Assembly: GCF_010078235.1 (NCBI RefSeq)
Contig: NZ_JAABOS010000007.1
Coordinates: 183,126-247,125 of the forward strand
Direction: 5' to 3'
Source of the DNA: Cognatundibacterium crateris
GTDB taxonomy: Bacteria > Pseudomonadota > Gammaproteobacteria > Burkholderiales > Burkholderiaceae_D
Length of the DNA stretch: 64,000 bases
In this document: in pieces, positions 45,618 through 53,711 of the stretch
How positions within the stretch are numbered: the first letter of the stretch is position 1
How the letters are laid out: each line of letters opens with the position of its first letter
Made by a program: the position numbers and the translations under genes
Notes under the pieces: model-generated
Told to the model about the DNA's origin: nothing
The model's database searches: none
What the model saw: the letters and a program-made list of their open reading frames with translations, nothing else

Positions 45618-47888
45618 ATGAAATTCCGCTTCCCCATCGTCATCATCGACGAAGATTTCCGTTCTGAAAACACCTCCGGTCTCGGCATCCGCGCTTTAGC
45701 AGATGCGATCGAGTCTGAAGGCATGGAAGTCCTGGGCGTTACCAGCTATGGTGACTTATCTCAATTCGCACAACAGCAATCGCGTGCCTCGGCGTTCATC
45801 CTCTCGATTGATGATGAAGAATTCGGCGATGGCACAGATGAAGAAACCGATCACGCGCTGAAGTCTCTGCGTGCCTTCGTCGAAGAGATACGCTACAAAA
45901 ACGCGGACATCCCGATTTACCTGTACGGTGAAACCCGTACCTCACGTCATATCCCTAACGATATTCTGCGCGAACTGCATGGCTTCATTCACATGTTTGA
46001 AGATACGCCGGAATTCGTGGCGCGCCATATCATCCGTGAAGCCAAGTCTTATCTGGACAGCCTGGCGCCGCCGTTTTTCCGCGCGCTGGTGCATTATGCC
46101 AATGACGGCTCTTACTCCTGGCACTGCCCTGGTCACTCCGGTGGCGTAGCTTTCCTGAAGTCGCCTATCGGTCAGATGTTCCACCAGTTTTTTGGTGAGA
46201 ACATGCTGCGCGCTGACGTTTGTAACGCGGTGGAAGAACTCGGTCAGCTGCTCGATCATACCGGCCCGGTTGCGGCATCTGAACGCAATGCGGCACGTAT
46301 TTTCAATGCAGATCACTGCTACTTCGTCACCAACGGCACCTCTACCTCGAATAAGATGGTATGGCACTCTACCGTTGCGCCTGGCGATATCGTCGTGGTT
46401 GACCGTAACTGCCACAAATCGATTCTGCACTCCATCATCATGTGTGGTGCGATCCCGGTTTTCCTGATGCCTACCCGTAATCACCTGGGTATCATCGGTC
46501 CTATCCCGCTGGAAGAATTCAGCATGGAGAGCATACAAAAGAAAATCGAGGCCAATCCGTTTGCACGTGAAGCCAAGAACAAAAAACCACGCATCCTGAC
46601 CATTACCCAATCGACCTACGACGGCGTCCTGTACAACGTTGAAGTGTTGAAGGACTTGCTGGATGGCGAAATTGACACGCTGCATTTCGATGAAGCCTGG
46701 CTCCCGCACGCGACTTTCCATGACTTTTACAAAGACATGCACGCGATAGGCAAAGATCGTCCGCGCGCTAAAGAGTCGATGATTTTCTCTACCCAATCCA
46801 CCCATAAACTGTTGGCCGGTATTTCTCAGGCTTCGCAGATTTTGGTGCGTGAATCGGAATCGCGCAAACTGGATAAAGACAGCTTCAATGAAGCTTACCT
46901 GATGCATACCTCGACCTCTCCGCAGTATTCGATTATCGCCTCCTGCGATATCGCGGCTGCGATGATGGAAGCACCAGGCGGTACCGCACTGGTCGAGGAA
47001 TCCATCCTGGAAGCACTGGACTTCCGCCGCGCAATGCGCAAGGTTGACCAGGAATGGGGTAAAGACTGGTGGTTCCAAGTCTGGGGACCGGAAGAATTTG
47101 CCGACGACGGCATAGGCTCACGCGAAGACTGGATTATCCGCGCTGAAGACAACTGGCATGGTTTCGGCAAGCTGGCGAGTGGCTTCAATATGCTCGACCC
47201 GATCAAGGCCACTATCGTTACGCCTGGCCTGTCTCTGGAAGGTAAATTCGGTGAAACCGGTATCCCGGCGTCCATCGTGACTAAATACCTGGCTGAACAC
47301 GGCGTTATCGTTGAAAAATGCGGTCTGTATTCCTTCTTCATCATGTTCACCATCGGCATTACCAAAGGCCGTTGGAATACCTTGCTGACCGCCTTACAGC
47401 AATTCAAGGACGATTACGACAAGAACCAGCCTATGTGGCGCATACTGCCGGAATTTGCAGCAGCAAATCCACGCTATGAAGGCATAGGCCTGAAGGATCT
47501 GTGCCAGGGCATACATGAAGCTTACAAAGCCCATGACGTGGCACGCCTGACCACAGAAATGTACCTGTCCGACATGCAGCCAGCGATGAAGCCATCGGAC
47601 GCATTTGCCATGATGGCCCACCGTGAAATTGAGCGCGTGTCGATCGATGAGCTGGAAGGCCGTGTTACAGCCATCCTGCTCACGCCTTACCCACCGGGTA
47701 TTCCGCTGCTGATTCCTGGCGAACGCTTCAACCGTACGATTGTTGACTATCTGCGCTTTGTACGTGATTTCAATGAAAAATTCCCTGGCTTCGAAACCGA
47801 TTGCCACGGTTTGGTGAAAGCTGAAGTCGATGGTAAACGTGGCTATTACGTCGATTGCGTGAAATCGGACGCAGCGATCAGTAAATAA
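45618..47888 (+). CDS. Arginine/lysine/ornithine decarboxylase
   Basis: A 756-residue PLP-dependent decarboxylase of the large bacterial group (AdiA/LdcC/SpeC type). It has an N-terminal wing domain (about 1-150), the PLP core with GTSTSNKMVWHS and the Schiff-base lysine in STQSTHKLLAG, and a C-terminal domain. The CPGHSGGVAFLKSP motif at about residues 173-186 is a family marker. It decarboxylates one of the basic amino acids to a polyamine precursor; which one cannot be read. The start at 45618 has GGAG six bases before, preferred over an ATG four codons upstream. Confidence 0.92.
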   Translation: MKFRFPIVIIDEDFRSENTSGLGIRALADAIESEGMEVLGVTSYGDLSQFAQQQSRASAFILSIDDEEFGDGTDEETDHALKSLRAFVEEIRYKNADIPIYLYGETRTSRHIPNDILRELHGFIHMFEDTPEFVARHIIREAKSYLDSLAPPFFRALVHYANDGSYSWHCPGHSGGVAFLKSPIGQMFHQFFGENMLRADVCNAVEELGQLLDHTGPVAASERNAARIFNADHCYFVTNGTSTSNKMVWHSTVAPGDIVVVDRNCHKSILHSIIMCGAIPVFLMPTRNHLGIIGPIPLEEFSMESIQKKIEANPFAREAKNKKPRILTITQSTYDGVLYNVEVLKDLLDGEIDTLHFDEAWLPHATFHDFYKDMHAIGKDRPRAKESMIFSTQSTHKLLAGISQASQILVRESESRKLDKDSFNEAYLMHTSTSPQYSIIASCDIAAAMMEAPGGTALVEESILEALDFRRAMRKVDQEWGKDWWFQVWGPEEFADDGIGSREDWIIRAEDNWHGFGKLASGFNMLDPIKATIVTPGLSLEGKFGETGIPASIVTKYLAEHGVIVEKCGLYSFFIMFTIGITKGRWNTLLTALQQFKDDYDKNQPMWRILPEFAAANPRYEGIGLKDLCQGIHEAYKAHDVARLTTEMYLSDMQPAMKPSDAFAMMAHREIERVSIDELEGRVTAILLTPYPPGIPLLIPGERFNRTIVDYLRFVRDFNEKFPGFETDCHGLVKAEVDGKRGYYVDCVKSDAAISK

Positions 47889-47914
47889 ACACGGCTGCAG
47901 TTAGGGCCTGTTGC

Positions 47915-47955
47915 AAAAGCACCTGTAGTCTGGCGAGGACTACAGGTGCTTTTTG
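47915..47955. terminator. Intrinsic terminator after the decarboxylase
   Basis: AAAAGCACCTGTAGTC (47915-47930) pairs perfectly with GACTACAGGTGCTTTT (47938-47953), and more T follows. Confidence 0.92.
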
Positions 47956-48078
47956 CATTTTCGATGTGTTTTCAGTGCACCTTCAAGTTAAATAAATTAT
48001 CATTGCACAATTATCTGCGAGTCTACTGCGTCGTTTTCTTTGAAAGTTTTTGCTTAACTAATCGAGTGGAACCATTAC

Positions 48079-49056
48079 ATGGGTGATGTACAAGGCCTGA
48101 TGTCGCTGAAACATGCGGAAATTACTGTGGGTCAGACCCTGGCCTGGCCTGTTTACAATCAGGATGGTGACATGTTGTCTGAAGCAGGCTTACACATAGA
48201 CAGCCAGCAGCAGCTTGATCACTTACTTGAAGTAGGCTACTGCAGCGCAGACTTTCTGTGGGATAGCATTCCAGCCAAATTGAGCGATCCGCTTACACCC
48301 GCTACGGCCGCCGTGAGCGCGGCAGCAAGCACTTTGCCTGCCACTGCTGCTGAGCCAGCACTTGCAACTCCTGCCGCAAGTCAGCCTAAACAAGAAGAGC
48401 TGAACAAAGAAAGCGTGATAGAACTCGACAGTGTGCGTTGGCATGTAGGCGAGGTTTTTTTCCTGCAAACTCAGGACAATGTCGGCACGCGCTACACGGT
48501 CAGGCTAATAGGCTATGCCAAAAACAAATCACTGATGCTGACCGCACCCATGCTGGATGGCAGAGCAGCCCTGATACGCGAAGGTCAGGGCTTTATCGTA
48601 CGTGCTTTTCCGGGCAAAAAGGCCTATGCCTTCACCAGTTCGCTGATCAAATATGTGTACTCGCCCTTCCCTTATCTGCATCTGGCATATCCAAGAGAAG
48701 TTCGCTCCACCACGATACGGCAAGCAGCACGTGCCATTGTTAAAATTATTGCCTCGGTAACGATAGGCAATCCTGAGCAAACTGCTGCGGCGACCCTGGG
48801 CGATCTGAGTATGGGCGGCACATCCGGCATTATCAAACGCCAGTTGGGACGTAAAGGCGATACCGGCACAGTGAAGTTTCGTGTCAATGCTGCAGGTAGT
48901 GATGAATATCTGTCACTCAATGTCATCCTGCGCTCAGTAGCGCCGACCGAGAATGGTGTAGAGTTCCGCCACGGCTTCGAATTTGTAGATCTGAATCCGC
49001 AAGCGCGGCTGATACTGTCTGCTTTTGTCCATCAGACGCTGGCTGAAATGGATTGA
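48079..49056 (+). CDS. PilZ-domain c-di-GMP-binding protein (YcgR-like)
   Basis: A 325-residue protein with an N-terminal domain (about 5-65), an Ala/Pro/Thr-rich linker (about 66-105), a YcgR-N-like barrel (about 112-205), and a PilZ domain (about 208-320). The c-di-GMP-binding motifs are R214-x3-R218 (RQAAR) and D242-x-S244-x-x-G247 (DLSMGG). Proteins of this type act on flagellar or surface processes when c-di-GMP rises. No flagellar gene is near. It is a single-gene unit between the terminators at 47915 and 49084. Confidence 0.83.
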   Translation: MGDVQGLMSLKHAEITVGQTLAWPVYNQDGDMLSEAGLHIDSQQQLDHLLEVGYCSADFLWDSIPAKLSDPLTPATAAVSAAASTLPATAAEPALATPAASQPKQEELNKESVIELDSVRWHVGEVFFLQTQDNVGTRYTVRLIGYAKNKSLMLTAPMLDGRAALIREGQGFIVRAFPGKKAYAFTSSLIKYVYSPFPYLHLAYPREVRSTTIRQAARAIVKIIASVTIGNPEQTAAATLGDLSMGGTSGIIKRQLGRKGDTGTVKFRVNAAGSDEYLSLNVILRSVAPTENGVEFRHGFEFVDLNPQARLILSAFVHQTLAEMD

Positions 49057-49083
49057 CCCTGAAACGACACAAACATTGGCAGT

Positions 49084-49121
49084 AAAAAAAATCCCGGCCT
49101 GTACAAGCCGGGATTTTTTTT
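49084..49121. terminator. Bidirectional intrinsic terminator
   Basis: AAAAAAAATCCCGGC (49084-49098) pairs with GCCGGGATTTTTTTT (49107-49121), between the convergent PilZ gene and dcd. Confidence 0.92.
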
Positions 49122-49137
49122 GAACGCTGAATGAAAC

Positions 49138-49704
49138 TCAGGTCTTAGGCAAAGTCACGCCATGCTGGCCCTGATATTTGCCGCCGCGATCTTTATAGGA
49201 GGTTTCGCACACTTCATCGCTTTCAAAGAACAAGACCTGAGCACAGCCTTCGCCAGCATAGATCTTCGCTGGTAAAGGTGTGGTATTGGAAAACTCCAGC
49301 GTCACATAACCTTCCCATTCCGGCTCAAACGGCGTGACATTGACGATAATGCCGCAACGTGCATAAGTTGATTTACCCAGGCATATCGTCAATACACTGC
49401 GTGGAATACGGAAGTACTCCATAGTACGGGCCAGCGCAAACGAATTCGGCGGGATGATACAGACATCACCTTTGAAATCGACAAAAGATTTTTCATCGAA
49501 GTTTTTAGGGTCAACGATAGTGCTGTTGATGTTGGTGAAAATTTTAAATTCATCAGCACAACGGATATCGTAACCATAGGAGGATGTGCCATAGCTGACG
49601 ATACGCTGCCCATCACGCTCACGCACCTGACCCGGCTCAAACGGCTCTATCATGCCGTGTTCCTCAGCCATACGACGTATCCACTTATCTGATTTAATAC
49701 TCAT
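49138..49704 (-). CDS. dcd: dCTP deaminase
   Basis: A 188-residue trimeric nucleotide deaminase that makes dUTP from dCTP for dTMP synthesis. Conserved blocks are the [12 protein letters not shown] nucleotide-binding segment, [18 protein letters not shown] with the catalytic-site arginine, and [13 protein letters not shown] with the catalytic glutamate. The length equals the usual bacterial form when starting at 49704, where GGGGAAG precedes the ATG. A longer in-frame start 72 bases upstream was rejected. Confidence 0.95.
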   Translation of the reverse strand: MSIKSDKWIRRMAEEHGMIEPFEPGQVRERDGQRIVSYGTSSYGYDIRCADEFKIFTNINSTIVDPKNFDEKSFVDFKGDVCIIPPNSFALARTMEYFRIPRSVLTICLGKSTYARCGIIVNVTPFEPEWEGYVTLEFSNTTPLPAKIYAGEGCAQVLFFESDEVCETSYKDRGGKYQGQHGVTLPKT

Positions 49705-49803
49705 GTGCTTCCCCTGCTCAATTAATAGTCTAGCTGCGATTTTACGCGAAAATACGTCTACATTTCTGTTTCGCATCTGGTGTAAACGCCGAATAGTCTT
49801 ATT

Positions 49804-50832
49804 TCATGCGGTTTTCAACGCACATGCGGCTCCCGACATGCTGATTTGTGCGTTTTCCTTGGCAAGCGCAACGCTACTCTGCTCCGGCAGCTCCACGCCG
49901 TTCTTTACCGCGGTCATCTGCGCCAGAATGGAAATCGCAATTTCAGGTGGCGTTTTACTGCCTATGTAGAGTCCGACTGGCCCATGCAAACGCGCCAGTT
50001 GCTGCTCACTCAAATCAAATTCTTTCAAACGTTCACGTCGACGCTGGTTGTTGATGCGTGAACCGATAGCACCCACATAAAACGCCGGCGACTTCAGGGC
50101 CTCCATCAGCGCCAGATCATCGAGTTTAGGGTCATGACTCAAGGCCAGCACTGCGCTGCGTGCATCCAGCTGCATCTCCATAACCAGATCGTCAGGCATG
50201 GCATGCAGCACCGGGACTTCGGGTAAATTCCAGTCGCTGCGGTATTCTTCACGCGGATCGCAGACAGTGACCTGGTAATCCAGCCCGGTCGCAATACTGG
50301 CCAGGAAACGCGACAAAGGCCCGGCACCGATGATCAGTAAGCGCCAGCGTGGACCATGAATAGTGTCCAGCATGTCGTCATACAAAGTCAGTTGCGCAGT
50401 CGGTTCCGCTGCACTCAAATGCACGGCACCCGTTTGCAGATTGAGGCTGCGCCTGGTCAGTTGACCAGCAGCCAGTGCACTCAGTAATTCAGCGATTTGA
50501 CTATGCGGCGCTATTGGTTCCAGCGCCAGTTGTATGGTGCCGCCACAGGGTAAACCAAAGCGGTGTGCCTCTTCAGCACTGACACCATAAGTGACCAATT
50601 CAGGAACAAGCTGTGTAATGCCCTGCTGCTGTACCCGCGCAATCAAATCGTCTTCTATGCAGCCGCCGGATACCGAACCCGCTACCTGGCCATGCGCATT
50701 CAGAACCAGCATGGAACCGACCGGGCGTGGACTGGAACCCCAGGTCGTGACCACGGTCACCAGCAGGCAGGACAGCCCCTGCTGCTGCCAGCGTGCACAG
50801 GTTTTTAATACATCCAAATCCATGCTATCCAT
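49804..50832 (-). CDS. XdhC family protein
   Basis: A 342-residue protein with the two XdhC domains: an N-terminal XdhC/CoxI domain (about 1-115; TWGSSPRPVGSMLV and the cysteine in GSVSGGCIEDDL), and a Rossmann-like C-terminal XdhC_C domain (about 170-310; LIIGAGPLSRFLA and GAIGSRINNQRR). XdhC proteins bind molybdenum cofactor and insert the sulfurated form into xanthine dehydrogenase-type enzymes. No xanthine dehydrogenase subunits are next to it. It ends a minus-strand group with the DUF1653 and exonuclease genes (gap 41 bases). Confidence 0.9.
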   Translation of the reverse strand: MDSMDLDVLKTCARWQQQGLSCLLVTVVTTWGSSPRPVGSMLVLNAHGQVAGSVSGGCIEDDLIARVQQQGITQLVPELVTYGVSAEEAHRFGLPCGGTIQLALEPIAPHSQIAELLSALAAGQLTRRSLNLQTGAVHLSAAEPTAQLTLYDDMLDTIHGPRWRLLIIGAGPLSRFLASIATGLDYQVTVCDPREEYRSDWNLPEVPVLHAMPDDLVMEMQLDARSAVLALSHDPKLDDLALMEALKSPAFYVGAIGSRINNQRRRERLKEFDLSEQQLARLHGPVGLYIGSKTPPEIAISILAQMTAVKNGVELPEQSSVALAKENAQISMSGAACALKTA

Positions 50833-50873
50833 TCTTTTTCCCTTTACCCGAATTACTTTGCGGACCAGCTATA

Positions 50874-51086
50874 TCAGGCGGCATCCGATGTGATCGGCGT
50901 AAAACGCTGTACCAGCTTGCCGTCAACCTCGACCATCTCGAAAAATACTGATTTCGGCCGTGTCCAGATACTGCCATTGGCGGAGCGGTAGACAATGACC
51001 GGCACCAGATCTGCTTCCTGTGTCGCTTCACAGAGGATTTCATAGATACCGCCTTTAAAATGGCGATAGCGTTGTGGCTCAGACAT
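50874..51086 (-). CDS. DUF1653 family protein
   Basis: A 70-residue protein that matches DUF1653: YRHFKGGIYEILCEATQ near the start, PVIVYRSANGSIWTRP and FFEMVEVDGKLVQRF after it. Function unknown. The ATG at 51086 is set by AAAGGA six bases before. It overlaps the end of the exonuclease gene by eight bases, so the pair is probably translationally coupled. Confidence 0.85.
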   Translation of the reverse strand: MSEPQRYRHFKGGIYEILCEATQEADLVPVIVYRSANGSIWTRPKSVFFEMVEVDGKLVQRFTPITSDAA

Positions 51087-51717
51087 GGGCATTCCTTTGT
51101 GTTTCAAAATATTGTTTTAAAAATCCGGGCACTTTGGCGGCAGTCAGCTGATTGAGCCGGATACAAAGTTGCGGGTCTATCGCGTCGACCTGGTGGCGTT
51201 CACATAATTCACTGGCGATTCTCAGCATCAGTTGTGCAGAAACTTCGGCATCCGCCTCCGCCCTGTGCGCAGCACCTTGAAACCGGATATCAAGGGACTT
51301 CGCCAGCTTACCCAGTGAATAGCTGGGCAAACCAGGAAACACGCGGCGCGCCAGTTTGACCGAGCAAATCAGACCATCATGTGCCGGACGCATACCCAGC
51401 CGGTCACTTTCCACTTTCAGAAACTGCTCATCGAAACTGGCGTTATGCGCTGCCAGACTATCATTGCCGATGAAATCGAGCAAAGCTGGCATGACCTCTG
51501 ATACAGGTGGCGCACGGTCGACCATGCGCTGCGTAATCCCGGTCAGCTCGGTAATAAAGCCGGGTATGCGCACACCACAATTGATCAGGGAGACATAGCG
51601 ATCTGTAATCGCCCCGCCCTCAATACGTAAGGCGGCCACCTCGGTGACACGCCCGCCCTGTAGCGGGCTCATCCCTGAGGTTTCGAAGTCAATCATGACA
51701 ATAGCTTGTGCGAACAT
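51079..51717 (-). CDS. DnaQ-like 3'-5' exonuclease (DEDDh)
   Basis: A 212-residue exonuclease of the DEDDh group. The metal-binding acids are visible in order: ExoI motif MIDFETSG, ExoII HNASFDEQFL, ExoIII HRAEADAEVSAQL with the general-base histidine in front. It resembles the epsilon-like and PolC-type exonuclease domains but stands alone, without polymerase or GIY-YIG partner. It begins at 51717 or at an in-frame start 54 bases upstream; the former gives MFAQAIVMIDF, the usual start. It is first in the group with DUF1653 and xdhC. Confidence 0.87.
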   Translation of the reverse strand: MFAQAIVMIDFETSGMSPLQGGRVTEVAALRIEGGAITDRYVSLINCGVRIPGFITELTGITQRMVDRAPPVSEVMPALLDFIGNDSLAAHNASFDEQFLKVESDRLGMRPAHDGLICSVKLARRVFPGLPSYSLGKLAKSLDIRFQGAAHRAEADAEVSAQLMLRIASELCERHQVDAIDPQLCIRLNQLTAAKVPGFLKQYFETQRNAHV

Positions 51718-52171
51718 AAATTTACTTTTTTCCGGTCTGTGGAACTTCTGGCGAATTTGCGACTCATACATCGCTGAACGTATTTGATCAGCGACTCGCC
51801 TCCCGCAAAATACGCTCCGGCATGATGTGAATTTGCAGCATGACGACAGCTAAGTCATGTTACAGGTGGTGTAAGCTGCAAAGTTAAGTTTACTCCCATC
51901 CGCCAGTCAGCCAGTATTGTAAACGCGGATTATCTTTACCGCCGTGTTAACGCTGATTACAGCGCGCATCTGCTCCATCTGCACCGATCACGCGGTACAG
52001 AATTTTTACCACTATATTCGCCTTAACACCGGGCTTTACTCTTCGCCATCTTCTGTACATCTACACTGAAGATGGCAGTGACCGCTACACTCTCACAGCC
52101 GCTGTTTCACACAGTGCGATGCTTGAATCAGTAGCGCAAAAGTCCCAACTGAATGATGTGATCTGCGGATC
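51718..52171. other. Divergent intergenic region with a perfect hairpin
   Basis: These bases lie between the exonuclease and the MFS gene. They hold a perfect 9-base inverted repeat: GCCATCTTC (52045-52053) with GAAGATGGC (52068-52076). No T-run follows, so it is not a terminator; it could be part of the MFS leader. No gene is seen. Confidence 0.5.
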
Positions 52172-53503
52172 ATGTCACTGCAAATCATGATGAATTATTT
52201 TTTTAAACTATGTGGCCTGCCCAATAACGACCTGCTACGCGACAGGATTTATCGTCGCCTCTGGACCTCTATCCTGATCAGCTCATTTGGCGCACAAATT
52301 ACGATCCTGGCCTTACCGCTGACCGCAGCCGTGATGCTCAACGCCACTGCAAGCCAAATGGGTATCCTGACATTTATGGAGACCCTGCCCTTTGTACTGC
52401 TGTCGCTGCCAGCCGGCGTCTGGCTGGACCGCGTCCGGAAATTACCGGTGTATATCGCTGGTGAAACCATGATCGCACTGGCGGTGATCAGTGTCCCCGT
52501 TGCCTGGTATTTTGATGTGATCAATATGACCTGGTTGTATGTGGTGGGTTTTATGATAGGTGCCATTAACACCACCGCAGGCACGGCTGCGCAAATCGTA
52601 CTGACCCAAATTGTGCCGCGCGAGCGCCTGGTCGAAGCCCACGCAAAAAATGCGCTGGCCACGTCTGGCGCGGAAGTTTCTGGTCCTGCTGCAGCCGGGG
52701 TATTGATTAAGTTATTGAGTGCCCCACTGGCACTGATGGCTGACGCCATCCTGTTATTGACCTCAGCCCTGATACTGCGCGGCATACACATAGAAGAACA
52801 TCGTCCTGAAAAAAACGACAGCCATTTCTGGCGTGATTTAAAAGAGGGTGTGCGGTTCGTGATGAACAAGCCCTTGCTGGTCGGGTTGGCCTGCACGGTC
52901 GGCATGTGGCAACTCTGCTATAACGCTGCCTTGGTCGTACAGATTCTGTTTGCTACCCGCCTGCTCGGCTTATCCGAACAGGCGGTGGGACTCAGTTATA
53001 TGACGATAGGCGTTGGCAGCATCGCCGCGAGTATCTACGGGCACCGGATCAGCCGCAAACTGGGGCCGGGTCCTTGCATGGTGCTAGGTGTTGCCGTGTG
53101 CGGACTAGGCTGGGGTGGACTGGCCCTGGCCCCGGCCGGATGGATAGGTATCCTCGCTTTCGGACTGATGCTGATGGCATTTGCGGTTGGCGGCGTGCTG
53201 ATCTTTATTAACTTCCTGGCCCTGCGTCAGGCAGTAACACCAGAACCCATGCTGGGCCGCATGACCAGCACCATGCGCTGGCTGATACTGATACCGGCCG
53301 GACCTGGCGCCCTGATCGGTGGCTGGCTGGGCGAGCATCTGGGATTGCGCGTGGCACTGGGATTCGCAGGCTTTGTAGCTCTCGGGGTAGCATTGATTGC
53401 ATGGCGCCATCCACTGATACGCGGCATCACGCATTTGCCAACACTGACGCCACACGCTGGCAGTTCGGATACGGCTACAGGTACAGAGAGAAAAAGCAAT
53501 TAA
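52172..53503 (+). CDS. MFS transporter (EntS-like group)
   Basis: A 443-residue inner-membrane transporter with about twelve hydrophobic helices. It resembles the MFS branch including EntS and related exporters: SSFGAQITILALPLTAA in the first helix pair, DRVRKLPVYIAGE at the loop between helices 2 and 3, and the FINFLALRQAVTPEPMLGRM region. The substrate is unknown. No siderophore genes are close. Start codon 52172 is an ATG with a weak ribosome site, and nearby ATGs at 52187 and 52190 are alternatives. Confidence 0.85.
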   Translation: MSLQIMMNYFFKLCGLPNNDLLRDRIYRRLWTSILISSFGAQITILALPLTAAVMLNATASQMGILTFMETLPFVLLSLPAGVWLDRVRKLPVYIAGETMIALAVISVPVAWYFDVINMTWLYVVGFMIGAINTTAGTAAQIVLTQIVPRERLVEAHAKNALATSGAEVSGPAAAGVLIKLLSAPLALMADAILLLTSALILRGIHIEEHRPEKNDSHFWRDLKEGVRFVMNKPLLVGLACTVGMWQLCYNAALVVQILFATRLLGLSEQAVGLSYMTIGVGSIAASIYGHRISRKLGPGPCMVLGVAVCGLGWGGLALAPAGWIGILAFGLMLMAFAVGGVLIFINFLALRQAVTPEPMLGRMTSTMRWLILIPAGPGALIGGWLGEHLGLRVALGFAGFVALGVALIAWRHPLIRGITHLPTLTPHAGSSDTATGTERKSN

Positions 53504-53655
53504 GGCAGTAAAACCTGCAGATGTGGGATATCACAACGATGACTTCAAACAAAATTGTTTTGATAGTAAATCTTCATTGCTGAGGCGGTAAAAAAACGGT
53601 GATAATGCGCACATCATTTTTTGTCATCACCAGAGACAGGATGCAGAAAATCAGG

Positions 53656-53684
53656 CGGGCCTGTGGCATCAAGATCAAGGCCCG
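53656..53684 (+). promoter_or_regulatory. Hairpin in the OPT transporter leader
   Basis: CGGGCC (53656-53661) pairs with GGCCCG (53679-53684), followed by GTTTTCC, 28 bases before the OPT gene start. It may be a weak attenuator. Confidence 0.35.
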
Positions 53685-53711
53685 GTTTTCCACATAATAA
53701 AAGGTAATAAC

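Noticed and set aside
45942-47078. 378-codon open frame antisense to the decarboxylase
   Set aside because: It lies fully inside a highly conserved PLP enzyme gene and its composition is typical of a shadow frame.
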